DNA of 64,000 nucleotides. Origin: Lysinibacillus sp. B2A1 (lineage in GTDB: Bacteria > Bacillota > Bacilli > Bacillales_A > Planococcaceae). The stretch spans positions 2,924,501 to 2,988,500 of the forward strand of contig CP027224.1 of assembly GCA_002973635.1 (NCBI GenBank), read 5' to 3'. The stretch's first letter is position 1. Every line of letters starts with the position of its first letter. The translations under genes and the position numbers were made by a program. The notes under the pieces were generated by a model. It saw only the letters and a list, made by a program, of their open reading frames with translations, was not told where the DNA came from and searched no databases. This document shows positions 9,796 to 18,734 of the stretch, one piece after another.

Positions 9796-9866
9796 TTGAC
9801 AATAATAACCATGAATAATAAGGTAATATTAATAGTGAAGATGACTTTACTATTAATATTACTTTA
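9796..9866 (+). promoter_or_regulatory. Promoter and large palindromic operator of the MarR gene
   Basis: A consensus -35 TTGACA sits at 9796-9801. Seventeen bases later, where the -10 should be, begins a long inverted repeat: arms 9819-9840 and 9845-9866 with a 4-base centre ATGA. The core 18-bp arms (GTAATATTAATAGTGAAG and CTTTACTATTAATATTAC) differ at one position. An operator overlapping the promoter of a marR gene is the usual layout for autorepression. Confidence 0.7.
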
Positions 9867-9874
9867 AGGATTGA

Positions 9875-10375
9875 ATGAAAATGATAAAAGATGAAGAGCA
9901 TCTGTATCGACTTGTTCAGGAGATAGATGAAGCGGTTTATTCAATGGATAGTCATTTTATCAAGATACATCAAGAATTATTGACCGATGATCTAACGCCT
10001 AAACAAATGATTTTAATCGACTTTGTTGATAAAAATAGTCCTGTGACAATTGGACAAATTGCTAGTTATATGAATATCACTTCTAGCGCAGTGGGACAAT
10101 TGGTTAGTAAATTGGAAGAGCAGCATTATGTTTCTCGAAGCATTAATCCTGAAAATCGTCGAGAAATAATTGTACAGCTGGGTACAACAGGTATGAAGTA
10201 TGTTGAAAGGGAAGAAGAAATCAAACGGTTTATTATTTCAAAATATTATTCAAAACTTGAACTGCATGAATTAGTGCAGCTAAAGGTGATTATTCAAAAA
10301 TTAAGTCAAATTGTGTTAGAGGAAGGATTAATGGATGAATTTCAGGTAACTAAAAAAAGGAGTGATAAAGTATGA
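9875..10375 (+). CDS. MarR-family transcriptional regulator
   Basis: 166 residues with the MarR winged helix: LTPKQMILIDFVDKNSPVTI, then the recognition helix MNITSSAVGQLVSKLEEQHY, then the wing with VSRSINPENRREIIVQLG (D/N-R-R motif). It probably binds as a dimer to the large palindrome just upstream and represses itself and the next gene. The start is ATG 9875, four bases after AAGGA; ATG 9881 in the same frame is possible. Its stop codon overlaps the start of the following membrane-protein gene (ATGA), so the two are co-translated and that gene is probably its main target. Confidence 0.9.
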   Translation: MKMIKDEEHLYRLVQEIDEAVYSMDSHFIKIHQELLTDDLTPKQMILIDFVDKNSPVTIGQIASYMNITSSAVGQLVSKLEEQHYVSRSINPENRREIIVQLGTTGMKYVEREEEIKRFIISKYYSKLELHELVQLKVIIQKLSQIVLEEGLMDEFQVTKKRSDKV

Positions 10376-11406
10376 TTGCTTTAAAGAAAAAGCAAAATGT
10401 ATGGCTAGCTTTTTTATTAGTTGTTCTTGCCAGTAATTACACACTTTATAACACGGGATTTGGATTATCTATTTTACCAGCAGAGACTAAAGGAGTAGTC
10501 ATCGGCTCATTAATTGATTTTGTTGTTGTTATGCCGATTTTGTTTATGCTGTATAAAGGTAAGTATTCTGTAAAACAAGCAATACTGTTAGCTGCTGCTG
10601 GTTGTATTGCAGCCCGTTTTATCATTCCAATCGATCATCTTCAGCCATTTGTAGCCATTACATGGGTTGGGTTTGCGATTGAAGGTTCAATTATTCTATT
10701 AGAAATTTTGCTTGTTGTGACACTTGTCCGTTATATGCCTAAAATTCTAGCAGATGTAAGATTAAGTAATCTACCAGATTTGTTCTCCTTTTCGAAAGCA
10801 GTTGAGAAACATGCACCAAAGCATCCGATTATCCAAATGCTGTGCACAGACTTTTTGATGTTTTATTATGCTTTTGCAAGCTGGAAGAGAAAAGAGGGCC
10901 CAGGTTTAACCTTGCATAAGAGCTCTAGTTATATCGCCTTTCAAATTATGCTTATTCATGGCATAGTTATTGAGACAATTGGCATCCATTGGTGGCTACA
11001 TGAGAAGTCGATGCTACTCTCTATTCTTTTGCTAATTTTAAATATCTACTCCGTTATATTTTTTATAGCGGATATGCAAGCTGTTCGTTTAAATCCTGTG
11101 TACGTTACATCTGATAAGTTATATCTATCATTAGGTCTAATGAAACGTGCAGAAATTCGCTTTGATAATATAGAGGAGCTTATTGAGGATAAACATGTGT
11201 TAGAAGGAAAATTATCGAAAGATACTATTGATTTTGTGGCCCGTGATTTCGATGTGGCATATCCTCAGTTTATCCTAAAGCTGAAGGAGCCAATAGAGGT
11301 TACATTTTTGCTAGGCATTAAAAAGAAATATCACAAAGTAGCTATTAAAGCAGACCAAAAACAAGAATTTAAAACAATTCTTGTACAAAGAATGGGTGTA
11401 AATTAA
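10372..11406 (+). CDS. Polytopic membrane protein of unknown function, MarR-linked
   Basis: 344 residues. The first 240 contain about seven hydrophobic segments (for example LAFLLVVLASNYTLYNTGFG, LIDFVVVMPILFMLYKG, FIIPIDHLQPFVAITWVGFA and MLLSILLLILNIYSVIFFIA). The last 100 residues form a soluble cytoplasmic part beginning ADMQAVRLNPVYVTSDKLYL, with a pattern reminiscent of bacterial PH-like domains. Proteins of this type are often labelled beta-carotene monooxygenase in databases without support, and I do not adopt that. ATG 10372 overlaps the MarR stop by 4 bp, so it is the second gene of an autoregulated operon, perhaps a stress or efflux-related membrane factor. Confidence 0.75.
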   Translation: MIALKKKQNVWLAFLLVVLASNYTLYNTGFGLSILPAETKGVVIGSLIDFVVVMPILFMLYKGKYSVKQAILLAAAGCIAARFIIPIDHLQPFVAITWVGFAIEGSIILLEILLVVTLVRYMPKILADVRLSNLPDLFSFSKAVEKHAPKHPIIQMLCTDFLMFYYAFASWKRKEGPGLTLHKSSSYIAFQIMLIHGIVIETIGIHWWLHEKSMLLSILLLILNIYSVIFFIADMQAVRLNPVYVTSDKLYLSLGLMKRAEIRFDNIEELIEDKHVLEGKLSKDTIDFVARDFDVAYPQFILKLKEPIEVTFLLGIKKKYHKVAIKADQKQEFKTILVQRMGVN

Positions 11407-11418
11407 TAGTTCTACAAA

Positions 11419-11618
11419 CTTTAACTTCTTTCAGCAGAAGTCTTCCACCTCTATAGATGGTGAGATGAATGCGAATTTAAGCTACTTTTCAGAGGGTGTC
11501 CAAACACCCGCTGAAAGAAGTTAAAGCCTCCGGCGGATGTCACGGATTTTCAAAGGAATGAATTGTGCGGGCACAATTCAAAATCCGGACGCAATTATGC
11601 TAAGGCGAAATTGATTTT
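11419..11618. repeat. Structured non-coding repeat, possibly an IS200/IS605-derived remnant
   Basis: About 200 bp without coding capacity but dense in structure. CTTTAACTTCTTTCAGC (11419-11435) and its exact complement (11510-11526) bracket a 74-bp core. Inside are CACC/GGTG around 11447-11462 and a perfect GGGTGT-CCAA-ACACCC hairpin (11494-11509). Next comes CGGATTTT...AAAATCCG (11543-11550 with 11580-11587) enclosing a 9-bp hairpin GAATTGTGC-GG-GCACAATTC (11560-11579), then CAATT/AATTG around 11592-11613. Sub-terminal hairpins and an absent transposase would suit a palindrome-associated remnant of an IS605-group element, but this is an inference from structure only. Confidence 0.45.
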
Positions 11619-11625
11619 TGTTTCT

Positions 11626-11658
11626 AGGCTGAACGATAATAAATCGTTCAGCCTTTTC
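11626..11658. terminator. Intrinsic terminator
   Basis: AGGCTGAACGAT (11626-11637) pairs perfectly over 12 bp with ATCGTTCAGCCT (11643-11654), followed by TTTT. It most likely ends the MarR/membrane-protein transcript. The remaining bases to 11831 contain no recognisable gene. Confidence 0.8.
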
Positions 11659-11831
11659 TATCTATCTTTATACATAATGAATATTCTTTATGACGTTCAA
11701 TTGATATATATCATATTTTACCTTATATGGATATATTCTCATATAATTTAGAAAATTTACATACTATTTAACCAGATTTTAACCTTCATCTTTTATAGTG
11801 ATTTATGTATAAAAGTAGAGGAGTGTTATTT

Positions 11832-13529
11832 TTGAAGGTAGTTAAAACAAACATTGTTGATTTACAGGAAGGATTGGTTCTTGGGCAAGATTTACATGTC
11901 GAAAACCGTCTGTTGATGAAAAGTGGAAGTGTATTAACATCGAGAATTATAACATTATTGAAAAATCGCCATGTTCACGATGTTTATATTCAGACACCGA
12001 TTGTAGAAACAGACCTTCATGCTGAACAGGATGTATTGTTAAGGGAAGATTACGATAAACAGCGTGATAATACCTTAATAAGTAGTAAGCCAGACAATTC
12101 TCTTTTTCTACAGGCATTAGGAGAATTGAGCACGGAGATTCGGTATGGTCATGTATTAAAAAATATGGACGATATACAGTTTATACGTAATTTATTTCAG
12201 CGCTATATGGAAAATAGCCATAATCGAAAACTGCTTACTGCGCTAAAAAATTATGACACATACACATATATGCATGCTATTGACGTATTTACATTATGTA
12301 CTCTATTTGCTAAAAAAGAAGGCATACAAAATTTAGAACATTGTGCCTTGGGATTTTTATTTCATGATATTGGGAAGCTGAAAATACCGCTAGCTCTTAT
12401 AAAAAAAGAGGGTAGACTTTCACCTAGTGAGTTTGAAGTCATGCAGACACATACACAGTTTGGCTATGAATTATTGTGCGATTTAGGACTTGAATCTATT
12501 GCCTATCTGGCTAAGTCACATCATGAGCGAATAGATGGCTCAGGATATCCAGAGGGGCTAGAGGAATCTGAAATACCTAGGGAAGTATTCATATTACAGC
12601 TAATCGATATATACTCAGCAATTACCTTAAATCGACCATATAAATGCGAGGTTGGGGCCGCAGAAGCAATGGCAATTATCTATAAAGAAAAGCATCTTCT
12701 TGATGAAAAGCTTCTTGCCAGATTTGTTGATTTTATTGGCATATATCCAGAAAATTCAATTGTGCTACTATCAGATGGTTCTCATGCTCTAGTAGACAAT
12801 GTCAATAATATGTATCCACTTCTACCTATTGTGAGAAGGTTAGATACAAATACAGTCTTTAGATTACCATTTGATTTCCAGCTTAAAGTAGTCAAGTTAA
12901 TTTCCTATTATGTTGAAACGCCAGAAAAGCTATTTCAGAAATTCTCTGAGTATCTCATGAATGGTGAAATTAATTTGATGGAAAAGTACTACCATCAGTT
13001 AATGGATCAGTATACGTTATATGAGTGCTTTACTAAAATATATATTCCAATCTACCAAATTTTTGATGTCATTGAACATCAACTAGTGATGGAGGATGTG
13101 CGCTTAAAGGCTATGCGTGAAACTCTAAAGGTACTGTTGCATAATATGCTGCTTCAATTACGAAGTGAAACAAGAAAAAAGGATGCTATACTTTTTATGG
13201 TAGACCAAGATTTACGAACAAATATTTTTATTCAGTTATTAGAAGGTTTATTTTATGCAAAAGAAATTTATCCATTTGTATTAGAGAGCTCAACTAGTAA
13301 GGAGGAGCTATTGAACATCGCAGATTATTGTGAGGCATCGGCAATTTGTGTATTTAGTAATGAATGCCTTGACCTTCATGGAACTACTCGAAAATTAGTG
13401 CAGTATCATATCACTCCAGAGAGGTTAGAGAGCTTTGTCTTCAGCTTTGCTGGAGAGTCACATAAAGAAGTAAATTTAAAAGATAAATTACAAAAATATA
13501 AAGCGGTTACAAAATTAATCGCCACATAA
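11832..13529 (+). CDS. HD-GYP domain protein with long C-terminal extension
   Basis: 565 residues. After an N-terminal segment typical of HD-GYP proteins (VKTNIVDLQEGLVLGQDLHV), the domain spans about residues 130-300 and keeps the hallmark residues: HDIGK at 178-182 and HHERIDGSGYPEG from H230. This family hydrolyses cyclic di-GMP (some members cyclic GMP-AMP) in a di- or tri-iron site. The last 260 residues match nothing I recognise and are mostly helical. TTG 11832 is preferred to ATG 11805 because AGAGGAG lies eight bases before it. The next gene starts 23 bp downstream and is the giant sensor kinase, so the two form an operon. Confidence 0.85.
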   Translation: MKVVKTNIVDLQEGLVLGQDLHVENRLLMKSGSVLTSRIITLLKNRHVHDVYIQTPIVETDLHAEQDVLLREDYDKQRDNTLISSKPDNSLFLQALGELSTEIRYGHVLKNMDDIQFIRNLFQRYMENSHNRKLLTALKNYDTYTYMHAIDVFTLCTLFAKKEGIQNLEHCALGFLFHDIGKLKIPLALIKKEGRLSPSEFEVMQTHTQFGYELLCDLGLESIAYLAKSHHERIDGSGYPEGLEESEIPREVFILQLIDIYSAITLNRPYKCEVGAAEAMAIIYKEKHLLDEKLLARFVDFIGIYPENSIVLLSDGSHALVDNVNNMYPLLPIVRRLDTNTVFRLPFDFQLKVVKLISYYVETPEKLFQKFSEYLMNGEINLMEKYYHQLMDQYTLYECFTKIYIPIYQIFDVIEHQLVMEDVRLKAMRETLKVLLHNMLLQLRSETRKKDAILFMVDQDLRTNIFIQLLEGLFYAKEIYPFVLESSTSKEELLNIADYCEASAICVFSNECLDLHGTTRKLVQYHITPERLESFVFSFAGESHKEVNLKDKLQKYKAVTKLIAT

Positions 13530-13552
13530 ATGAATAAGGGAGGCACATACTG

Positions 13553-16500
13553 GTGAATGATTGCATACTTTTACAAACGAAAGAAGATTGGAATTTGCAA
13601 AGAATGTATATAAATAAATTCAATAATTTAGTACTAGTAAAAAGTATTCATCATAATTCAGCTGAAAAGAGAGCTAGGCTGCAATATGAATTTTCATTGT
13701 TTGCGAACGAACAAAATCATTGGTTGTTAAAGCCAATAGCCATTGATTATATTGACAATCAATACGCAATCATTTATGAAAATTTTAATGGAGTACCCTT
13801 ACATGAGTTTAGAAATAATCATATTTCTTTACACCAATTTTTACAAATTGCGCTTGAACTTGTGAATGCCTGTATTAAAATGCAGCAAAGTGATTTACTC
13901 TATCTTGATTTTAATCCTAGCCAAATTTTAATTAATCCAAATTCATTAAAAGTAAAATTACTGAGTTCTGAATTCAGTTTAAAATATGGTGCAGAATCCC
14001 CCGTCATTATTGAAAATCCTTATGAACGACTTGAACAACTGCCATATTGTTCACCAGAACAAACTGGAAGAGTTAATTTAGAAATTGACCATCGTTCTGA
14101 TCTATATGCGCTTGGAATTATTTTTTACGAAATACTCAGTGGTCAATTACCTTTCCAAAAAAAAGACTCTGTTGATCTTATCTATGAAATTCTGACAAAA
14201 GTGCCGTATTCATTGGTAAATCTTCAGCCTTATTCCCATCCTATTATTTGGAGTATAGTAGAAAAATTATTAGCGAAAAATCCAGAATTACGCTATCAAA
14301 GTGCAGTTGGATTAAGAGAGGATTTATTACAAATTCAACACAAACTGTTAACTGATGAACCACTTCATGACTTCCAGTTGGGTACATATGACATTCATTT
14401 AAATGCGGTGCTTTCTACAAAGTTGTATGGTAGGAAGCAACAAATCACAGAACTTGCTTCTATGTTTCATCAAGTGGCAAATGGCGATAAAAAAATAGTA
14501 ATGATTTCAGGCAAAGCTGGGTCTGGAAAATCTAAACTCGTTTATACATTAAAGGGAGACATTGCTGCTGCTAAAGGGTATTTTGTAGAAATGAAGTATG
14601 AGCAATTACAACTAGAAAATGACTTTACACCTGTTGTACAACCTTTAAGAAATTTATTGAAGCTCGTTTATGTCGAAGGCGAAAAATCTGTTCAGACATT
14701 ACGTAAACTATTTCATGATGTAAAGTTAATGGTAACAGATCGACTCGTTTATTTACTACCAGAGCTTCGATGGTTTTTTAAAGAAGAAGTAGGTTTTCAG
14801 ACAGATGTACGTGAAAATGCCATGCAGCTACATACGTATATATTTAGTTCATTGCAAAAAATTTTATTAGCCTTTGCTATGCAAAAGAAACCGATCGTAT
14901 GGTTAATGGATGATTTACAATGGGCAAATGGTAGTACACTCGAGATGATGACTCAGCTATTTGAACAACATCGAGCGGGTTATTTTATGTGGGTAGCTAC
15001 GTTTCGTTCGAATGAGGAGGGAGATGTAAAAAAGAACTACAAGTATTTAAATAATTTCCAAGTAAATCAGCATATTGAGATAGATTTTCTTGAGGAAGAA
15101 GATGTACAGTTATGGCTGGAGGATTCATTACATGCTAAGCCAAATACTATTAAACTGATTTCTACACAATTATTTCGTTTGACAAAAGGGAATCCGTTAT
15201 TTGTGAAAGAAGCTTTTCGCTCCTTACAGCAAAATAATACTATTTATTTCAATACAGAAACAAAAGAGTGGCAATTTAGTATTCATAAATACAATCAGTC
15301 CTTTTTTAATAATGAATTACTGACTTTTATAGAAAATAGAATGGCTACACTAGATAAAGACGCCCAACGGATTTTGAGAATCATCTCTTGTTTTGGTCAA
15401 AGCTTTGAGTTTAGTTCCTTATTAAAGCTAGTTTCTATCTCAGCCCAAGATTTACTGAAGCTTTTGGGTGTACTTGTAGAGCATGGCTTTATTGTGCCAA
15501 TGGATGCCCATTTTAAATGGGCTAGTAAGTTCGAACATGAAGGTATTTTACATACATTTCATATGAAGTTTCAATTTGTACATGATCGTATTCAGCAAGT
15601 AGCTTATCAGGATTTATCTGAAAAAGAACGGACAAAGCTTCATTATCAAATCGGGAAATTACTAACGAGAAATATCCCGAATATAGTGGATAGCTATCAT
15701 TTAAGTGAAGTAGTGAAACATTTTAACTATGGTCAGCAATTGTTGAATGCTGACGAAAAACAAAATTTAGCAATATGGAATTATAAGCTGGGTATTGAGG
15801 CAAAAAGAATTGGGCTGTTTGACAGTGCCATCTCCTTCTTAACTACGAGTATAGAGCTGCTTCCAGATAATCATTGGAAGTCTTTTCGTGAAATGTCTGT
15901 AAAAATATATGCTAACTTAGGAGAGTGCGCATATTTAGTTGGACGTTATGATATATCAGAAATTCATTTATCGGAAGCATTACAGCATTCAAAAACAGTT
16001 TTAGAAAAGCTATTAATTTATAATTTAAAAACCTTGCTATATATCGAATCAGATAATCCCTTAGTAGGAGTTGAGGCTGGCATAGAAGGTCTGCAAATTA
16101 CCAATATGAATATTGCAGAGCATCCCTCAAAAATTCAACTTTTAAAGGAATACCTATTATTAAGAAAAGCTTTGCACAATAAGACTGATGTAGATCTTTT
16201 AAAGTTTCCACCAATTCAAAATAAAGAAATGGATACGTTAATTCATTTAATTATCAATATGACGGCAAGTACATTTTTGCTCAATCCTAATTTAACAGGT
16301 ATTTTATTAATGAGAGGGCTGCGACTACAGCTTAAATATGGGAACGGAACTAAAAGTGGTGTTGTGTATATTAACTATGCCATGCTTTTAAATGCTGGCT
16401 TTAATAATATTCAAGATTCTACACGCTTTGGAAAAATGGCAATCGCCTTTGCTGAGAATCAGAATAATATTTATATCAAAGGCCGTATATATTTTGTCTA

Positions 16501-18691
16501 TGGCATATTTATTAATCATTGGACAAATCCATATGAATCCAGTCTTCAATATATTCAAAAGGCTCAACACAATAGTCAGGAGATTGGCTTGCATCATTTG
16601 GTCTCTGCTGCTTCTTGTTTTATCGTAGCCATCCAATTCATTAATGGAACGCCTATTCAGGATTTACAGCAGGAAATTCAGCGCCAGCAGCAGGAGTTTT
16701 CCATTCATGCAAGTGCATTATCAATAGACTTTTTAGCTGAAATGGGGTTATGGATGAATGTGCTTCAAAATCCTGACTATCCTATTAACTGGTCATATCC
16801 TTTCGCTATATTAGACCAGCCCGTTATTAAAATGATGCATTATTCTGTTCGTTTGCAAATGTCATTCTTATTGGGTGATGAACAGCAAGGGAAAGAGTTA
16901 CTGGAGATATTGAAGGTGATAGAAAAAGAAATGTATACTTTGCCAATCACGCCTATTTTTTATTTTTATCGTGCTCTATGGCAATTTCATTTTATTCATC
17001 AAAAGCTATATTCCTCAAAAACAGAATTAAGAGCATATAGGGTGGAGATCAGTAAAAGTATTCGCGAATTTAAAAAATGGGCTCAATATGCACCTGAAAA
17101 CTATGAACATCTCTATTGTTTATTAGTAGCCGAGAATTATCGAATGAAAAAACAGAGTGAGAATGCCATTCTTTATTATGATCGGGCAATCCAGCTTGCA
17201 CAAATGAATAATTTTCTTCAAGATGCAGCTATTGCTTATGAACGAGCAGCTAACTACTATCATTCTATCCATAATAAAAAAACGGCCAGACATTATATTT
17301 TATGTGGTATACAGCTAATACAGGAGTGGGGAGCCAATACGATCGCTAGGCATTGGGAAAAGGTGTATCATGCCAATCACGTACCAAAAGGCCAAAGTAG
17401 TGGAACCGTATCATTTGATATGATGACTGTTTTCGAGACGACTCAGTCCTTAGCAACAGAAATCCGGATGGAGGATTTGCTTCGTAAAATATTATTTGCC
17501 TTATTAAAACATGCTGGTGCAGATATCGGGTATTTTATCTATAGACATCATGAGCAATTACAAGTGTTAGCACAAGCTGAGGCCAATGAAACTAAATTTA
17601 CGATGTTTCATGACCAAAAGATTGAAGAATTCAGTGAAACCATGCAATCCATTGTCTATTTTGTTTTACAAAGCGGAGAACAACTGATTATTCAAAATAC
17701 ACAATCACAGAGTGTTTATCTTAGTGCATTTTCAGCGGCTAAGTCTATCTTATGTGTGCCAATTCATCTTAAAGACGAGATTATAGCCATTTTATATTTG
17801 GAGAACACATTAATTACTAATGCCTTTCATCCAACGCATGTAAATTTGTTAAAAATGATCTCTGGCCAAATTGCTGTATCGATTGAAAATGCAAAAATAT
17901 ATGGTGAGTTAGAAAAACGTGTTCTTTCACGGACAAAGGAATTGGATGAAACAAATAGTCATTTGAAAAAGGTCAATGACCGATTAGAGAAAAATGAATT
18001 AGAACGGAAAAAATTATTGCATAGTATTTCACATGAACTACGCTCACCTATCACTTCAACCCTAGGTTATATCGAATTAATATTAGACGGGGTTATTAAA
18101 GAGGAATCAGAACAAGAGAAATATTTAATCCGTAGTAAGGAAAGGCTACTATCGTTAAATCTATTAATTCAAGATTTATTTGATTTAGCTAATCTAGAAG
18201 CGGGAAGAGCAGAATACACCTTTACAGAAGTAAGGGCTATTAATTTATTTCAACAATTTCGATTTCGCTTTGAACGAGAGATAAAGCAATTGGGCTTAGA
18301 CTATTATGCCGATTTTTACGGTCATCAGGAGGCTCAGCTGCTAATCGATCGTGCTCGAATAAATCAGTTGATGGAAAATTTAATGACAAATGCCATGAAA
18401 TATACTTCAAATGGCAGTATTCAATTTTTAATGTATGTGGAGGACACACATCTAATCTGTTCCATTTCAGATAGCGGCATAGGTATCCCACAGAGCGATA
18501 TTCCCTTTATATTCGATAGTTATTATCGAGCATCCAATGTTGATAAAGTAGATTCACACGGAATTGGCCTAGCTATTTGTAAGCAAATTGTGGAACAACA
18601 TAATGGGGAAATATATGTGGAAAGCATAGAGGATGAAGGGTCCATATTTAGCTTTACATTGCCATTAGTAACAGAAAAGATAACTGTTTAA
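13553..18691 (+). CDS. Giant kinase-like/ATPase/GAF/histidine kinase signalling protein
   Basis: 1712 residues in a multi-domain order known from so-called trifunctional kinases. Residues 1-265 are a Ser/Thr-kinase-like domain (Lys30; YLDFNPSQ in the catalytic loop; SPEQTGRVNLEIDHRSDLYA). Residues 290-600 are an AAA-type ATPase with Walker A GKAGSGKSK (about 320) and Walker B LMDDLQWANG (about 451). A long TPR-like helical region spans 700-1290 and a GAF domain about 1298-1450. A short coiled coil leads to a histidine kinase with phospho-acceptor His1494 (SHELRSP), N box NLMTNAMKY (about 1609), DSGIGIP (about 1643) and HGIGLAI (about 1668). No membrane helix was seen, so it is cytoplasmic. 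The kinase-like domain lacks the DFG Asp and may be inactive. The start is GTG 13553 after AAGGGAGG. Confidence 0.9.
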   Translation: MNDCILLQTKEDWNLQRMYINKFNNLVLVKSIHHNSAEKRARLQYEFSLFANEQNHWLLKPIAIDYIDNQYAIIYENFNGVPLHEFRNNHISLHQFLQIALELVNACIKMQQSDLLYLDFNPSQILINPNSLKVKLLSSEFSLKYGAESPVIIENPYERLEQLPYCSPEQTGRVNLEIDHRSDLYALGIIFYEILSGQLPFQKKDSVDLIYEILTKVPYSLVNLQPYSHPIIWSIVEKLLAKNPELRYQSAVGLREDLLQIQHKLLTDEPLHDFQLGTYDIHLNAVLSTKLYGRKQQITELASMFHQVANGDKKIVMISGKAGSGKSKLVYTLKGDIAAAKGYFVEMKYEQLQLENDFTPVVQPLRNLLKLVYVEGEKSVQTLRKLFHDVKLMVTDRLVYLLPELRWFFKEEVGFQTDVRENAMQLHTYIFSSLQKILLAFAMQKKPIVWLMDDLQWANGSTLEMMTQLFEQHRAGYFMWVATFRSNEEGDVKKNYKYLNNFQVNQHIEIDFLEEEDVQLWLEDSLHAKPNTIKLISTQLFRLTKGNPLFVKEAFRSLQQNNTIYFNTETKEWQFSIHKYNQSFFNNELLTFIENRMATLDKDAQRILRIISCFGQSFEFSSLLKLVSISAQDLLKLLGVLVEHGFIVPMDAHFKWASKFEHEGILHTFHMKFQFVHDRIQQVAYQDLSEKERTKLHYQIGKLLTRNIPNIVDSYHLSEVVKHFNYGQQLLNADEKQNLAIWNYKLGIEAKRIGLFDSAISFLTTSIELLPDNHWKSFREMSVKIYANLGECAYLVGRYDISEIHLSEALQHSKTVLEKLLIYNLKTLLYIESDNPLVGVEAGIEGLQITNMNIAEHPSKIQLLKEYLLLRKALHNKTDVDLLKFPPIQNKEMDTLIHLIINMTASTFLLNPNLTGILLMRGLRLQLKYGNGTKSGVVYINYAMLLNAGFNNIQDSTRFGKMAIAFAENQNNIYIKGRIYFVYGIFINHWTNPYESSLQYIQKAQHNSQEIGLHHLVSAASCFIVAIQFINGTPIQDLQQEIQRQQQEFSIHASALSIDFLAEMGLWMNVLQNPDYPINWSYPFAILDQPVIKMMHYSVRLQMSFLLGDEQQGKELLEILKVIEKEMYTLPITPIFYFYRALWQFHFIHQKLYSSKTELRAYRVEISKSIREFKKWAQYAPENYEHLYCLLVAENYRMKKQSENAILYYDRAIQLAQMNNFLQDAAIAYERAANYYHSIHNKKTARHYILCGIQLIQEWGANTIARHWEKVYHANHVPKGQSSGTVSFDMMTVFETTQSLATEIRMEDLLRKILFALLKHAGADIGYFIYRHHEQLQVLAQAEANETKFTMFHDQKIEEFSETMQSIVYFVLQSGEQLIIQNTQSQSVYLSAFSAAKSILCVPIHLKDEIIAILYLENTLITNAFHPTHVNLLKMISGQIAVSIENAKIYGELEKRVLSRTKELDETNSHLKKVNDRLEKNELERKKLLHSISHELRSPITSTLGYIELILDGVIKEESEQEKYLIRSKERLLSLNLLIQDLFDLANLEAGRAEYTFTEVRAINLFQQFRFRFEREIKQLGLDYYADFYGHQEAQLLIDRARINQLMENLMTNAMKYTSNGSIQFLMYVEDTHLICSISDSGIGIPQSDIPFIFDSYYRASNVDKVDSHGIGLAICKQIVEQHNGEIYVESIEDEGSIFSFTLPLVTEKITV

Positions 18692-18734
18692 AAATAAAGT
18701 GTTGAGCATTTTACGCTGCTCAGCACTTTATTTT
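18691..18734. terminator. Bidirectional intrinsic terminator
   Basis: Arms 18691-18708 and 18717-18734 (AAAATAAAGTGTTGAGCA with TGCTCAGCACTTTATTTT, one G-T pair) form an 18-bp stem. It overlaps the last bases of both convergent genes, the giant kinase and the response regulator. Confidence 0.9.

Noticed and set aside
11563..11751. 62-codon frame on the plus strand
   Set aside because: It runs through the structured repeat and the terminator, with no ribosome site and no protein-like composition.
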